IMG/VR virus record: IMGVR_UViG_3300042905_004491
Coordinates: 1 to 39,224 of that record
Length of the DNA stretch: 39,224 nt
Origin: a virus
Reading direction: 5' to 3' (one strand)
Below the pieces are notes generated by a model. It worked only from the letters and a program-made list of their open reading frames with translations. It was not told the origin of the DNA and searched no databases. Each line of letters opens with the position of its first letter. Positions within the stretch are counted from its first letter, which is position 1. Of the stretch, positions 1-8,826 are shown piece by piece. A program made the position numbers and the translations under genes.

Positions 1-1
1 T

Positions 2-541
2 AAGTCAGGATATGCACCACGATCCCGTGAGGCTCGTTCGTGGCTAAGGTCCAAAGTTCCTTCACTCAGACCCACCAAAGGTGAGTTGATGCGTGATCGT
101 GAACGATTAAAAAATCAGTCTATCATCGGTCGTATGTACTTTTATTATTATGATCCAAAGACGAAAGATTCGTTGCCATACTACGACAGGTTCCCATTGG
201 TTATTCCAATAGAACGATATCCAGACGGCTTTCTAGGGTTGAATCTACATTACATTCACCCAAAGCGACGAATCATTCTTCTCGACAAACTGAGTACAAT
301 TTTGAATAACCGTGATTATGACGAAACCACAAGATTTAGAATTAGTTACGACTTTTTAAAAAGAGCATCAAAAATCTATGAAGCATCACCGTGTATCAAA
401 CGGTACTTGTCTGGACATGTTCAATCTAGATTTTTGGAAATATCTGCTGACGAATGGGACATCGCTGCTCTTCTCCCTGTGGAATCTTTTGCAAAAGCAA
501 CGGCTAGCAAAGTCTGGTCAGATTCAGAGGACAAATTTTAA
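2..541 (+). CDS. T4-type virion protein, probably DNA end protector (gp2-like), 5' partial
   Basis: The frame is open to the left edge, so the gene begins outside the window; the first in-window ATG (89) is internal. The conserved stretch is YYYDPKTKDSLPYYDRFPLVIPI-like, followed by a GFLGLNLHY segment, and the C-terminus contains EWDIAALLPVESFAKAT. This pattern is found in the protein usually annotated as DNA end protector or head-completion factor in T4-type marine phages, which caps genome ends in the filled head. The TAA overlaps the next ATG (TAATG), so the two genes are translationally coupled. The family resemblance is firm; the exact name (gp2 rather than gp4) is less certain. Confidence 0.55.
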   Translation, partial: KSGYAPRSREARSWLRSKVPSLRPTKGELMRDRERLKNQSIIGRMYFYYYDPKTKDSLPYYDRFPLVIPIERYPDGFLGLNLHYIHPKRRIILLDKLSTILNNRDYDETTRFRISYDFLKRASKIYEASPCIKRYLSGHVQSRFLEISADEWDIAALLPVESFAKATASKVWSDSEDKF

Positions 542-1269
542 TGGCATTTTCACCCAATCTGTTTTTATCAAATATTAAAGGCAAAGACGGCCTTGCTCGT
601 CCTTGTCGTTACGAAGTTATTATACCAATACCAGCATACATTGGACAGTCAATTGGAAATTCATTTTTAGAAAAAGTATTGAACTTTCCAAACTCAATTT
701 TCTCTGATGTGTCTGATGCTATTAATTCGTCATTAGGATTTCAGAATGAAGGTACCCGTTCATCTAATCCTTCTGTGTCAAGATACTTAGCACTACAATG
801 TGAATCGGCAGAATTGCCTGGCAGAACAATTGAAACAGCAGATGCTCGAATCTATGGTCCATCATTTAAAGTACCATATCGTATGCAATACACAGACACA
901 AGTTTAACTTTTCTGTGTACAAACGAATTCTATGAGAGAAAACTATTTGAGCGTTGGATGGATTCAATTATCCCATCAGATACGAACAATGCAAGATTTC
1001 CAAAAAGTAATGCCACAAGATACCTGACAAACATTCGTATTATTCAATATGACGATTTTGTTCGTCAAATATATGCCGTAGAATTAATGGACGCTTTTCC
1101 TGTGGGAATAGCACCGCAACCTTTGAGTTGGGCTGAAGAAGGTTTTCATCGTTTATCAGTTTCGTTTTCTTATCAAAAATATCGCACGATATTTGAAGGT
1201 CAGTATGATATTGGTCAAACACTCAGCACACTCGGAGGAACAGCGGCGTCCAGAATTTTTTCATTCTAA
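541..1269 (+). CDS. Tail-tube-like baseplate protein (gp19 fold; gp54/gp48-like)
   Basis: This 242-residue protein has signatures of the T4 tail-tube superfamily: CESAELPGRTIETADARIYGP near residue 90, FLCTNEFYERKLFERWMDSI near 125, and a C-terminal AFPVGIAPQPLSWAEEGFHRLSVSF-type stretch. Such proteins form the tube or the gp48/gp54 ring that nucleates it on the baseplate. It is longer than T4 gp19 (163 aa) and shorter than gp54 (320 aa). Its position directly before hub gene gp26 favours a baseplate tube-initiator role. It starts at the TAATG overlap with the preceding gene and ends 13 nt before the next start. Confidence 0.7.
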   Translation: MAFSPNLFLSNIKGKDGLARPCRYEVIIPIPAYIGQSIGNSFLEKVLNFPNSIFSDVSDAINSSLGFQNEGTRSSNPSVSRYLALQCESAELPGRTIETADARIYGPSFKVPYRMQYTDTSLTFLCTNEFYERKLFERWMDSIIPSDTNNARFPKSNATRYLTNIRIIQYDDFVRQIYAVELMDAFPVGIAPQPLSWAEEGFHRLSVSFSYQKYRTIFEGQYDIGQTLSTLGGTAASRIFSF

Positions 1270-1282
1270 TTGAGAGGAAATT

Positions 1283-2014
1283 ATGTTACCAAAACTTGAC
1301 GTACCAATTTATACGATTAAATTGATTTCAAATGGACAGAGTGTTCGAATTAGACCATTTCTGGTCAAAGAACAAAAATTGTTTTTAATGGCAGCAGAAT
1401 CAGAAGATACGAAAGATGTGATTGGAACAATTCGTAGAGTTCTAAAGAATTGTGTATTGGATGAAATTGATATTGATTCTTTACCAACATTTGATCTTGA
1501 ATATTTGTTTATGCACCTTCGTGCAAGATCGGTAGAAGAAGTTGTTGACTTGAAGTATAAGTGTAACAATGTTATTAAGAACGATAAAGGTGAAGATGCC
1601 ACTTGTAGTGGTTCAGTAGATTTCAAACTGAATCTGCTTGAAATTGAACCAACAGTTCATGCGAATCACAACAACAAGTTTATGTTAAATGATCAAATTG
1701 GCATTTGTCTAAAGTATCCCACTTTTGAGATGATTCAAAAGTACGAAAGCATGAATGAAAACGATATTCTGGTAAATGTGTTAATTGATTGTATTGAATA
1801 TCTGTACGATAAAGAACAAGTATATTATGCCAAAGATTCTTCACATGAAGAGTTGGTAGAATTCGTAGACTCAATGTCTCAAAAAGACTTAGAAAAGATT
1901 AAATTGTTTTTTGATACGATGCCAGAACTGAAGAAAGATGTTCACTTCAAATGTGGTAAATGTGGTTACGAAGAAGACATTGAGATTAAGGGCCTACAAA
2001 ATTTTTTCGCCTAA
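1283..2014 (+). CDS. gp26: Baseplate hub protein, gp26-like
   Basis: This 243-residue protein starts at ATG 1283 behind GAGAGG. It matches the gp26-type hub protein of T4-like phages: an N-terminal KLDVPIYTIKLISNGQSVRIRPF segment, a middle rich in acidic residues, and a C-terminal zinc-ribbon-like pair, one CX(n)C near residues 94-108 and CGKCGY near 227. It acts in assembly of the baseplate hub. The last codons (CAA AAT TTT TTC GCC TAA) contain an A-AAT-TTT slippery heptamer at 1999-2005, which would move ribosomes into the gp51-like frame, giving a fused product of about 306 residues alongside the 243-residue form. Confidence 0.75.
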   Translation: MLPKLDVPIYTIKLISNGQSVRIRPFLVKEQKLFLMAAESEDTKDVIGTIRRVLKNCVLDEIDIDSLPTFDLEYLFMHLRARSVEEVVDLKYKCNNVIKNDKGEDATCSGSVDFKLNLLEIEPTVHANHNNKFMLNDQIGICLKYPTFEMIQKYESMNENDILVNVLIDCIEYLYDKEQVYYAKDSSHEELVEFVDSMSQKDLEKIKLFFDTMPELKKDVHFKCGKCGYEEDIEIKGLQNFFA

Positions 2015-2202
2015 TTTTTCGTTATGACACACTGAGTAATTATTATCAGACAAACTTTGCATTGATTCAGCATCACAAGTATAGTTTGACTGAACTTGAA
2101 GAAATGTTACCTTGGGAAAGAACCATTTACTTGGGTCTTTTGATGCAGTATTTGGAAGAAGAAAAAGAACGTATCAACGCACAAAAACAGAGTAGAAGGT
2201 AA
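1999..2202 (+). CDS. gp51: gp51-like hub assembly segment, read by -1 frameshift from gp26
   Basis: This short frame encodes SNYYQTNFALIQHHKYSL followed by TELEEMLPWERTIYLGLL and a charged helix ending QKQSRR, the conserved core of gp51-like hub assembly proteins of T4-type phages. The frame opens after TAA at 1987-1989. It has no ATG or GTG before the conserved core; the first TTG is at 2062 and the first ATG at 2104, both inside the domain. The only good entry is the heptamer AAATTTT (1999-2005) at the end of gp26, which fits the X XXY YYZ rule for -1 slippage. The stop overlaps the next gene's ATG (TAATG at 2200-2204). Confidence 0.7.
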   Translation, partial: KFFRLIFRYDTLSNYYQTNFALIQHHKYSLTELEEMLPWERTIYLGLLMQYLEEEKERINAQKQSRR

Positions 2203-4112
2203 TGAACATACCAAAATTAGATTTGCCTAAAATGACTTCGAGTCAACTTGCCGCTTTATTAGAAAAAGTTAATTTATCTAAAAAAGGTGGCAAGATATCT
2301 GATGCGATTAAAAGAATTAAAGAATTTAAATTTAATAAAAAAGATTTTGAATTAGACTCAAAAAAGCCTAAATCAGAAGTAAGCTTTTTGCAAAAATGGA
2401 TTGCAAAAATGGCTGAGGAAAGAGAACTTGAGAAAAAAAGAAAAAAAACTAATGAACCATTAGTATTTCAAGATAGCAAAGAAAAAAAACAAACAAGTCC
2501 CACAAAAACTAAATCTAAAACTACAAAACCAACTAAACAAAAAAGAAGTTATTCAACGACTGACACATCTAAAAAAGAAACTTCGGATTCTGGTTCAGAA
2601 CAAAATGAATCGACAGTTGGTTCTAATGTGCTTCCTTTTCTTGATTTAATTGCTAAACAATCTCTTGCTTTTCCTGGCATAGCAAGAGATGTCAATGTGC
2701 TTCGTCAAAACATATCTAAACTCGTAAAGATCAAAGGTGAAACTGCTGCGACTAAAGCAGATAAGTTTTTTAAATCTGAAGATCAACGTGAAGCAGAACT
2801 AGAAGCAGCAAGAGCAAAAAGTAAAGCAGCAACACCAGCAACAGAGAGGGGTGGCAGAGAAGCAGCACCAAAAGAAGAAGGTGGCATTGGTGGTCTGTTG
2901 AGTATGCTTAATCCTGTGAAGTTAATTGGTGGTCTGATTACTGGTATTGTTGGTGGCTTTGCTTCATTGTTTAGTGGTGGCTCAATACTTGCGATACTGA
3001 GTAAAATATTTGTACCCGCTATGTTGATTGGTGGTCTGATCAACGGCATTCTTGATGGCATCAAAGTTTGGAAAGAAAGTGGCAGCATCGTAGACACACT
3101 CGTTGCTGCACTTGGTGGATTCTTAAAGTTCATCACATTTGGTTTGTTTGGTGAAAAAGAACTTCGTCAAGGCATGGACTCAGCATTAAAAATGATGATG
3201 CCACTGTTGCTTGGTATCACAGAGATGTTTGATAAAGTTGTTACATGGTTAAAAAACAATGTTGGAATACCAGCAATACCCTTCAGTAAATTTACTTCAT
3301 ACGATTTTACAATTGCTGGTGTGGGATATAAAGGTAGTGTATTGCAAGACACTAAACCTTATTACCCATTTAAAAAAGATTCGGGTAGTGCCACTCCCGA
3401 AGCATATACATCTTCTGCAACAACTTCACTCAAGGGAATGCAAACAAAACTTGATTCTGGTGAAGGTGTGTTTTATGACAAAGCAGCAAAAGAAAGATTA
3501 GAAGACAAGTCAAAAGAAAAACAAAAAGTATCACAGCAAGCACTTGCTGAAACGGTAAGCAAGTCACCTACTCCTGATCCATACAGTCCTCTTAATGCGG
3601 AAAAGAGTCAAGATGCTGCAAAAGGTTTTCTAAGTTCTAAGGTTGGCATCAACGTTGATCCATCTTCGTCAACTGGCTACACAGATCAAGCGACCGGCAA
3701 AGCGATAACGGAAGAAGAAGTTCGTCGTAAAGTTATTGCCGTTGGTGGTGAGCCCACCAAAATTTTACAGATGGCAAAAGGTGTGAAAGCATCGCCTGCA
3801 TCAGTTACACCGGCTATTGGTGGTACTAGTGTTGGTGATGCATCTGCGGCAACAGGTGGTACAATAAGTTCTGGTGCTGCAGCACCTTCATCACCCATGC
3901 CCACACCAGCAATGTCTGCACCTTCTGGTTCGGCATTATCAACTAATTCATCAATGGTCGCAGAAGGTCAAAGAATGGATGCTGCGGCTGATGCTGGAAC
4001 TATAGTCAATGCGCCAATGACAAACAATACTTCTGGTCAAAAAGCACCATCTACAGAAAGTGTTGCTGATCCATATAATTCAAGTTTTATGAAAAACTAT
4101 CTAACGACATAA
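2202..4112 (+). CDS. Large baseplate/tail structural protein, first of three tandem relatives
   Basis: The 636-residue product has a lysine-rich N-terminus (1-130), a short conserved block FPGIARDVNVLRQNISKLVKI near residue 155, and a long hydrophobic, glycine-rich region (about 228-350) with several possible membrane segments. Within it is FITFGLFGEKEL near 310, a block also found in the next two genes. The C-terminal third is low-complexity, rich in Ala, Ser, Thr and Pro. Unlike its neighbours it has no visible hydrolase domain. Context right after gp26/gp51 suggests a hub, tape-measure or injection role. I do not recognise a named family. ATG overlaps the preceding stop. Confidence 0.6.
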   Translation: MNIPKLDLPKMTSSQLAALLEKVNLSKKGGKISDAIKRIKEFKFNKKDFELDSKKPKSEVSFLQKWIAKMAEERELEKKRKKTNEPLVFQDSKEKKQTSPTKTKSKTTKPTKQKRSYSTTDTSKKETSDSGSEQNESTVGSNVLPFLDLIAKQSLAFPGIARDVNVLRQNISKLVKIKGETAATKADKFFKSEDQREAELEAARAKSKAATPATERGGREAAPKEEGGIGGLLSMLNPVKLIGGLITGIVGGFASLFSGGSILAILSKIFVPAMLIGGLINGILDGIKVWKESGSIVDTLVAALGGFLKFITFGLFGEKELRQGMDSALKMMMPLLLGITEMFDKVVTWLKNNVGIPAIPFSKFTSYDFTIAGVGYKGSVLQDTKPYYPFKKDSGSATPEAYTSSATTSLKGMQTKLDSGEGVFYDKAAKERLEDKSKEKQKVSQQALAETVSKSPTPDPYSPLNAEKSQDAAKGFLSSKVGINVDPSSSTGYTDQATGKAITEEEVRRKVIAVGGEPTKILQMAKGVKASPASVTPAIGGTSVGDASAATGGTISSGAAAPSSPMPTPAMSAPSGSALSTNSSMVAEGQRMDAAADAGTIVNAPMTNNTSGQKAPSTESVADPYNSSFMKNYLTT

Positions 4113-4113
4113 A

Positions 4114-6183
4114 ATGTTATCCGAAAAACTTGGGCTAACAATAAGTAAGAAAGTTTTAAATAAAACTTCTACTAAAAGAACTTCACCCACCGTCAAAAAA
4201 CTTTCAAAAGCTTCTTTGAATTTTATGGCAGTCTCACGAATTGCCAGAGATTTGAACATCATCCGTCAGAACATCATAAAACTTGTAGAGATTTATGGTG
4301 GCAAAGCATCAGAAAATCCAGACATGCATTTTCTCAAAGACGATGAACGTGAAAGAAAGTTCAAAGTTCTTCAAGACGAATTTGTAAAAAAGAATACGCC
4401 ATCTGAAGACGATGAGAATTCTTCTAGTGGCAAGTTGTTCAAAAAATTCAAAACGTTTGCCAAAGACCAAGTAAAAAAACTAAAAGAAAAACTTTTAAAA
4501 TTATTTGAAAAAATAAAGAAACTTGCCAAGCAACTTGTAGGCAAAGTTAAAGACTTTGCTAAAAATACTTTAAAGTATTTTGAAGAAGCCTTTGAGAAGT
4601 ATCTACGACCAATGGTAGACAAACTCAAAGGTAAACTCGAAAAGAAAATGGCTAAGATGGCTGAGAAGTCGGCTGTCAAAGTAGCATTTAGAGGCATTGC
4701 GGCAGCAGCAGGACCGATAGGTTGGATCGCACTAATCATTTTGACTTTATGGGATGGTCTGACCGACGCATGGGATACATGGCAGTCTACTGGCAGTCTG
4801 TATGAAACAATTAAAGCAGGTATTGCTGGAGTTGTTGATTCACTTACATTTGGTTTGTTTGACAAAGACACAGCCAAAAAAGTAATCGATGGTACTGTAA
4901 ACTTTGTAAAAAACTTTCCCGAAAAATTATCGAACTTTATCAATGATACTTCGGATTACATCTTCACGTTTGTAAATAATGCCATTGACAAAATGATGGA
5001 GATGAATCCACTCAAAGAAAAGCCTCTGAGTGAAAAAGAACTTGGCGCAATCATAGATCAACAGAAAGCAGCCGAAGAAGCGGCAAAAGCAGAAGCAGAG
5101 AGACAAAAACAAGTAGCAGAGAATCTAGCTAAAGCCCGTGAAATCATTCTAATGAAAACGGAAGAACGTGATCGGCTAATTGACGAAGTTGCCGTATTAG
5201 AAGAACAGTCAATGGGTAAGCCATCAGAGACAACAAAAAAACTTCAAGAGAAAAGAGAAGAGTTACGTACATCGGAAAAAGGGTTGGCTGATGCGATTCA
5301 ACGTGAGCAACAAGCCAAAAAAGAAGCACATGCTCCAAAGCCTTCTGCGCCAGGTAAAGTACCATCAGAAGCACCAACGAAGGTCTCAGGTCGTGATGAA
5401 CTAGTAAAAATTATCGTTAAAGAATTACAGAACGTTGGTATAACAAACAAGTTTGCGATCATTGCAACATTAGCCAACGTACAAAAAGAAACGGGCTTTA
5501 AGAATTTTGAAGAAAATATCTTAGCATATAAGAACACAAGCAACGATAGAATTCGTCAGGTGTTTACAACCAGAGTTAAAAATTTCTCTGACGCTGAATT
5601 ACATGAAATCAAAAAAGATCCATACAAGTTCGCTGAAGTCATATATGGAAGTAAAACTACAATCGGTAAAGGTATGGGCAATACCGCCGAAGGTGATGGT
5701 TTCAAATACATCGGTCGTGGTTTTATTCAACTAACAGGTAAAAACAACTATGCTTTGTATGGCAAGCTTGCTGGTGTAGACTTAGTAAGTAACCCAACAC
5801 AATTACTTGATCCTGTTGTAGCAGCAAAGGTAACAGCACAATTTATACTTAAAGCAGCGGGCAGCAAAGTCAATTCATTCACTTCTCAATCAGAAGCCAA
5901 TCGTGCTATCACACAAGCAATTGGTGGTAAGTCTCTCAACCTAGATAAAGGTATTGGTGCGGAGATTCTAGCAAAGGTTGACAAATACTCGTCCGACTTT
6001 AGTGGCGTCGAATTGTCAGCAACAAGCAAAGAGGTATCACAAGGCCAAAGAGAGCAACTAAAACCAAAAGATGTTGATGTGATTAATGTTTCACAAATAA
6101 ACAACACAAAAGGATATGATACCCGTACAATAGCACCAAGAAAGAGTGACTCTAACGAATTAGCAACAGCAAGAGTAGCATGA
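4114..6183 (+). CDS. Tail hub protein with C-terminal GH19-like peptidoglycan hydrolase domain
   Basis: The 689-residue product repeats the layout of the preceding gene: block SRIARDLNIIRQNIIKLVEIYG near residue 45, lysine-rich helices (100-190), a hydrophobic stretch GIAAAAGPIGWIALIILTLW (about 193-213), and SLTFGLFDKDTAKK near 243. Coiled coil follows (310-410). The C-terminus (427-627) looks like a GH19 chitinase-type lysozyme: QKETGF with E459, then YIGRGFIQLTG at 532-542. The likely role is local cell-wall cleavage during tail penetration, analogous in purpose to T4 gp5 lysozyme but with an unrelated catalytic fold. It starts 1 nt after the previous stop. Confidence 0.75.
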   Translation: MLSEKLGLTISKKVLNKTSTKRTSPTVKKLSKASLNFMAVSRIARDLNIIRQNIIKLVEIYGGKASENPDMHFLKDDERERKFKVLQDEFVKKNTPSEDDENSSSGKLFKKFKTFAKDQVKKLKEKLLKLFEKIKKLAKQLVGKVKDFAKNTLKYFEEAFEKYLRPMVDKLKGKLEKKMAKMAEKSAVKVAFRGIAAAAGPIGWIALIILTLWDGLTDAWDTWQSTGSLYETIKAGIAGVVDSLTFGLFDKDTAKKVIDGTVNFVKNFPEKLSNFINDTSDYIFTFVNNAIDKMMEMNPLKEKPLSEKELGAIIDQQKAAEEAAKAEAERQKQVAENLAKAREIILMKTEERDRLIDEVAVLEEQSMGKPSETTKKLQEKREELRTSEKGLADAIQREQQAKKEAHAPKPSAPGKVPSEAPTKVSGRDELVKIIVKELQNVGITNKFAIIATLANVQKETGFKNFEENILAYKNTSNDRIRQVFTTRVKNFSDAELHEIKKDPYKFAEVIYGSKTTIGKGMGNTAEGDGFKYIGRGFIQLTGKNNYALYGKLAGVDLVSNPTQLLDPVVAAKVTAQFILKAAGSKVNSFTSQSEANRAITQAIGGKSLNLDKGIGAEILAKVDKYSSDFSGVELSATSKEVSQGQREQLKPKDVDVINVSQINNTKGYDTRTIAPRKSDSNELATARVA

Positions 6184-7898
6184 TAAGAGAAATATTAGGT
6201 AAATCGATTTCAAACAAACTGTTTGGTTTATCAAAACAGGATAAAGAAAAAGAAGAGCAGAGAAAAAATACTTTGCTTGGTGTTGCTTCACTCAAAATAA
6301 TTGCTAAGAACATGTTGCTTCTTCCTAGAATGGGAAGAGACTTGAAGTTGGTAGCAAAAGGCTTTAGCAAATTTCTTACAAATGAGACTGGTGAAAAGCC
6401 AGCAAAAGAGAGCCTGTTGAGTAAACTTGCGCCACTGAAAGATCGTTTCACACAAGTAAAACTAAAAGAACCAAAAGAAAAAAGGCAAAAGAAAGAAAAG
6501 AAACGCAGATCATTGCTTGAGATAATCTTCAAGCCACTAATTACTGCGGCAACTCTTTTGTTTACAGTTTTCATCTTCAACAAAGATTTGGTACTTGATG
6601 TTTTAGAAATGTATGGTGGTGTTGAAGGTGTTATAGGTTCAGCATTAGAATCTCTCTATTCTTCAATCGCCGGATTTTTCTCATCGTTCAATTTTGCAGA
6701 AATCATAACAGATGAGATGTCTACATTCATTGAGTTTCTCTCTTTTGGACTCATTACAAAAGATGATGCTACCAAAGTTTTAGAACGTGTCGGTACTTTT
6801 ATTAAACCAGTAACGGAACGTATAGGTTACTTTATTGGTGGTGTTGCTGATTGGGTAAAAGAAAAACTCATGTCTTTTGGTCGTTCACTCGACAAAGGAC
6901 TTGGTGTAGAAACAAAAGGTGTCAAAGAAGAAAGAAGAAAAGCACTTGAAGAAGATCCTTATGCCAATGCTGTAGAAACAATCAAAGCACTTGATGAAGA
7001 TATTTCTTTGCTCAAGGGTAGAATCATTTCTCTTAAAGAATATCTTGAAAACAAGAAACAATATGAACAAGAAAAAGCAGAAGGTCGTGCGGTAAGAGAA
7101 GCACCTACTCCACCGCCAGCAATAACACCAACAAAAAGAGTATCTGATAAATCAATATTTGCACCAAAAGAAGCAGCACCTTCTGGCGCACCATTAGCAA
7201 CACCAATTAAAGGTAGCCCAAGTGATGTGCCTTCTGGACAACCACTAACTAAGCCAACGGGTAGTTTAGACAACATTACAAAGAAAGCAGATCCTGGCGT
7301 AGATACTTCAAAATTTAACCCTGAGTTTCAGCGCCGTATTGAATTGATGGCATCAGCATTTAAACAAGAAACTGGCAAAATGCTGACGATCACTTCTGGT
7401 TATCGTTCAAATGAAAAACAAAAACAATTATATGATGCTGACTTAGCGAAGAACAATGGTAAGCCTAGCGGTAAAGTAGCACAACCAATGGCGCCTTTAG
7501 GGCAAGGTGCTGGTAGTGTTCACATGAAAGGCTTGGGTATTGATATTAATAGTATAGGGTCAGCTGGTCTGAACGAACTTGCTGGGCCAAGAGACAAGTC
7601 AAAGGGTTGGTTAGAAAAGTTCGGTCTGATTCGTAATGTCAAAGGTGAAGATTGGCATGTCACTATAGCGGGCGCACCAGCAACGCCAGATGATGCAGAA
7701 GTTCCCGATAAATTAGGAAATGCAATTGACGTTGCAACAGGTAAAGTCGTTGAAGGTGCTAACATAGGAAAATCATCGAATGAAATTGCAATGGAACAGC
7801 GTCAACAATCAAAACCACAAAAGCCGAAAGTTATAAACGCAGGCATCACAAACAACACTACAATTATCTCTGAAGAAAAAATTCTTCACGCAACATAA
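6180..7898 (+). CDS. Tail hub protein with C-terminal M15-type peptidase domain
   Basis: The 572-residue product is the third relative: LLPRMGRDLKLVAKGFSKFL near residue 42, a basic segment, a hydrophobic stretch (about 118-140), and EFLSFGLITKDDATKV near 185. The C-terminus (385-500) matches D-Ala-D-Ala carboxypeptidase/endopeptidase family M15: SGYRS, then the zinc motif SxHxxGxxxD (S446, H448, D455) and E490-D-W-H493. It probably cleaves peptidoglycan cross-links as the tail enters. It overlaps the preceding stop by 4 nt. The stop (7896-7898) lies at the edge of a terminator hairpin that serves the convergent gp32 gene. Confidence 0.75.
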   Translation: MIREILGKSISNKLFGLSKQDKEKEEQRKNTLLGVASLKIIAKNMLLLPRMGRDLKLVAKGFSKFLTNETGEKPAKESLLSKLAPLKDRFTQVKLKEPKEKRQKKEKKRRSLLEIIFKPLITAATLLFTVFIFNKDLVLDVLEMYGGVEGVIGSALESLYSSIAGFFSSFNFAEIITDEMSTFIEFLSFGLITKDDATKVLERVGTFIKPVTERIGYFIGGVADWVKEKLMSFGRSLDKGLGVETKGVKEERRKALEEDPYANAVETIKALDEDISLLKGRIISLKEYLENKKQYEQEKAEGRAVREAPTPPPAITPTKRVSDKSIFAPKEAAPSGAPLATPIKGSPSDVPSGQPLTKPTGSLDNITKKADPGVDTSKFNPEFQRRIELMASAFKQETGKMLTITSGYRSNEKQKQLYDADLAKNNGKPSGKVAQPMAPLGQGAGSVHMKGLGIDINSIGSAGLNELAGPRDKSKGWLEKFGLIRNVKGEDWHVTIAGAPATPDDAEVPDKLGNAIDVATGKVVEGANIGKSSNEIAMEQRQQSKPQKPKVINAGITNNTTIISEEKILHAT

Positions 7899-7921
7899 AA
7901 AAACGGCACCCGAAGGTGCCG
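7897..7921 (-). terminator. Rho-independent terminator after gp32
   Basis: On the minus strand the stem CGGCACC closes a UUCG tetraloop, pairs with GGTGCCG, and is followed by seven T. It ends the gp32 transcript. On the plus strand the same hairpin has no U-tract, so it would not terminate the convergent tail genes well. Confidence 0.9.
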
Positions 7922-7942
7922 TCGCAGTCGATTAGTGGAGGA

Positions 7943-8800
7943 TTAATCTTCTGCTAGAGACTTGAAATAATCTAGTTCTTCATCTTCAATGTCTGGTGAA
8001 GAACGTGGTGTAAACTCTTCAGCCTTTGTCTTAGAAACTGGTGCAGTACCATCAAGACCAAGAACCTTATCAAGTTTTGCTTTCAACACATCATATGACT
8101 TAAAGTTTTTGGGATCAAGAAACTCTTTGAGTGAATATTCTTTTTTCCACAGTGCTTCAAGTTTAGCATCATCACCATCAAACAATGCTGAAGGAGATTC
8201 AAACTCAGACTTGTCATAGTTGCGATAACCTTCAACTTGACGAATCTTGATTTTGAAATTAGCACCATCCCAGAAGTCAAATGGATTAATTGCTTTCTCA
8301 TCTTCAAACTGAGGATTCATTGCTTCAGTCAGTTTGTCGAAAATTTTCTTACCAAACTTGTACAGTTTGATTTGACCTTCGTTCTCTGGATTCTTAGGAT
8401 CAGAAACGATCAGCACATTTGAAATGTATGTAAGACGGCGCTTCTGCTTACGTGCGATTTCTTTATTTGCTTCGATACCAGAGTTCCACAACACAGAGTT
8501 ATACTCTGATACTGGGTCTTTCTGATTCAAAGTAGTCAAAGAGTTTTCGATATACCAGCCACCCGGACCTTGAAAGCCGTGATTGAAAACACGAACCCAA
8601 GGAAGTGCATCATCACCATCTACTGCTGGTGCTGGCAGAAAACGAATCACTGCCATACCGTTGCCAGCTTTGTCTGTTTCTGGTTGCCAAAAACGATCAT
8701 CGTCTTTAGAACCTTCTGCTGGAGTGTTAATTGATTCAATCGCTTTGGTGAGTTTGTCGAACGAATTGCGATTGCGTTTAAGAGAAGAAAAATCTGCCAT
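7943..8800 (-). CDS. gp32: Single-stranded DNA-binding protein gp32
   Basis: The 285-residue protein matches T4-type gp32. The N-terminal basic segment SSLKRNRNSFDKL corresponds to the cooperativity (LAST-like) region, the OB-fold core includes AVIRFLPAP, VFNHGF and GGWYIENSLTTL, and the tail is acidic (EDEELDYFKSLAED), the protein-interaction tail. It coats ssDNA in replication, repair and recombination. It contains no cysteine, so the T4 zinc site (three Cys and one His) is absent; the equivalent place reads NQKDPVSEY. GAGG precedes the ATG. It lies downstream of gp33-gp59-HAD and upstream of a strong terminator. Confidence 0.95.
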   Translation of the reverse strand: MADFSSLKRNRNSFDKLTKAIESINTPAEGSKDDDRFWQPETDKAGNGMAVIRFLPAPAVDGDDALPWVRVFNHGFQGPGGWYIENSLTTLNQKDPVSEYNSVLWNSGIEANKEIARKQKRRLTYISNVLIVSDPKNPENEGQIKLYKFGKKIFDKLTEAMNPQFEDEKAINPFDFWDGANFKIKIRQVEGYRNYDKSEFESPSALFDGDDAKLEALWKKEYSLKEFLDPKNFKSYDVLKAKLDKVLGLDGTAPVSKTKAEEFTPRSSPDIEDEELDYFKSLAED

Positions 8801-8826
8801 ATTGTTACCTCGTATAAGTTAGTTTA

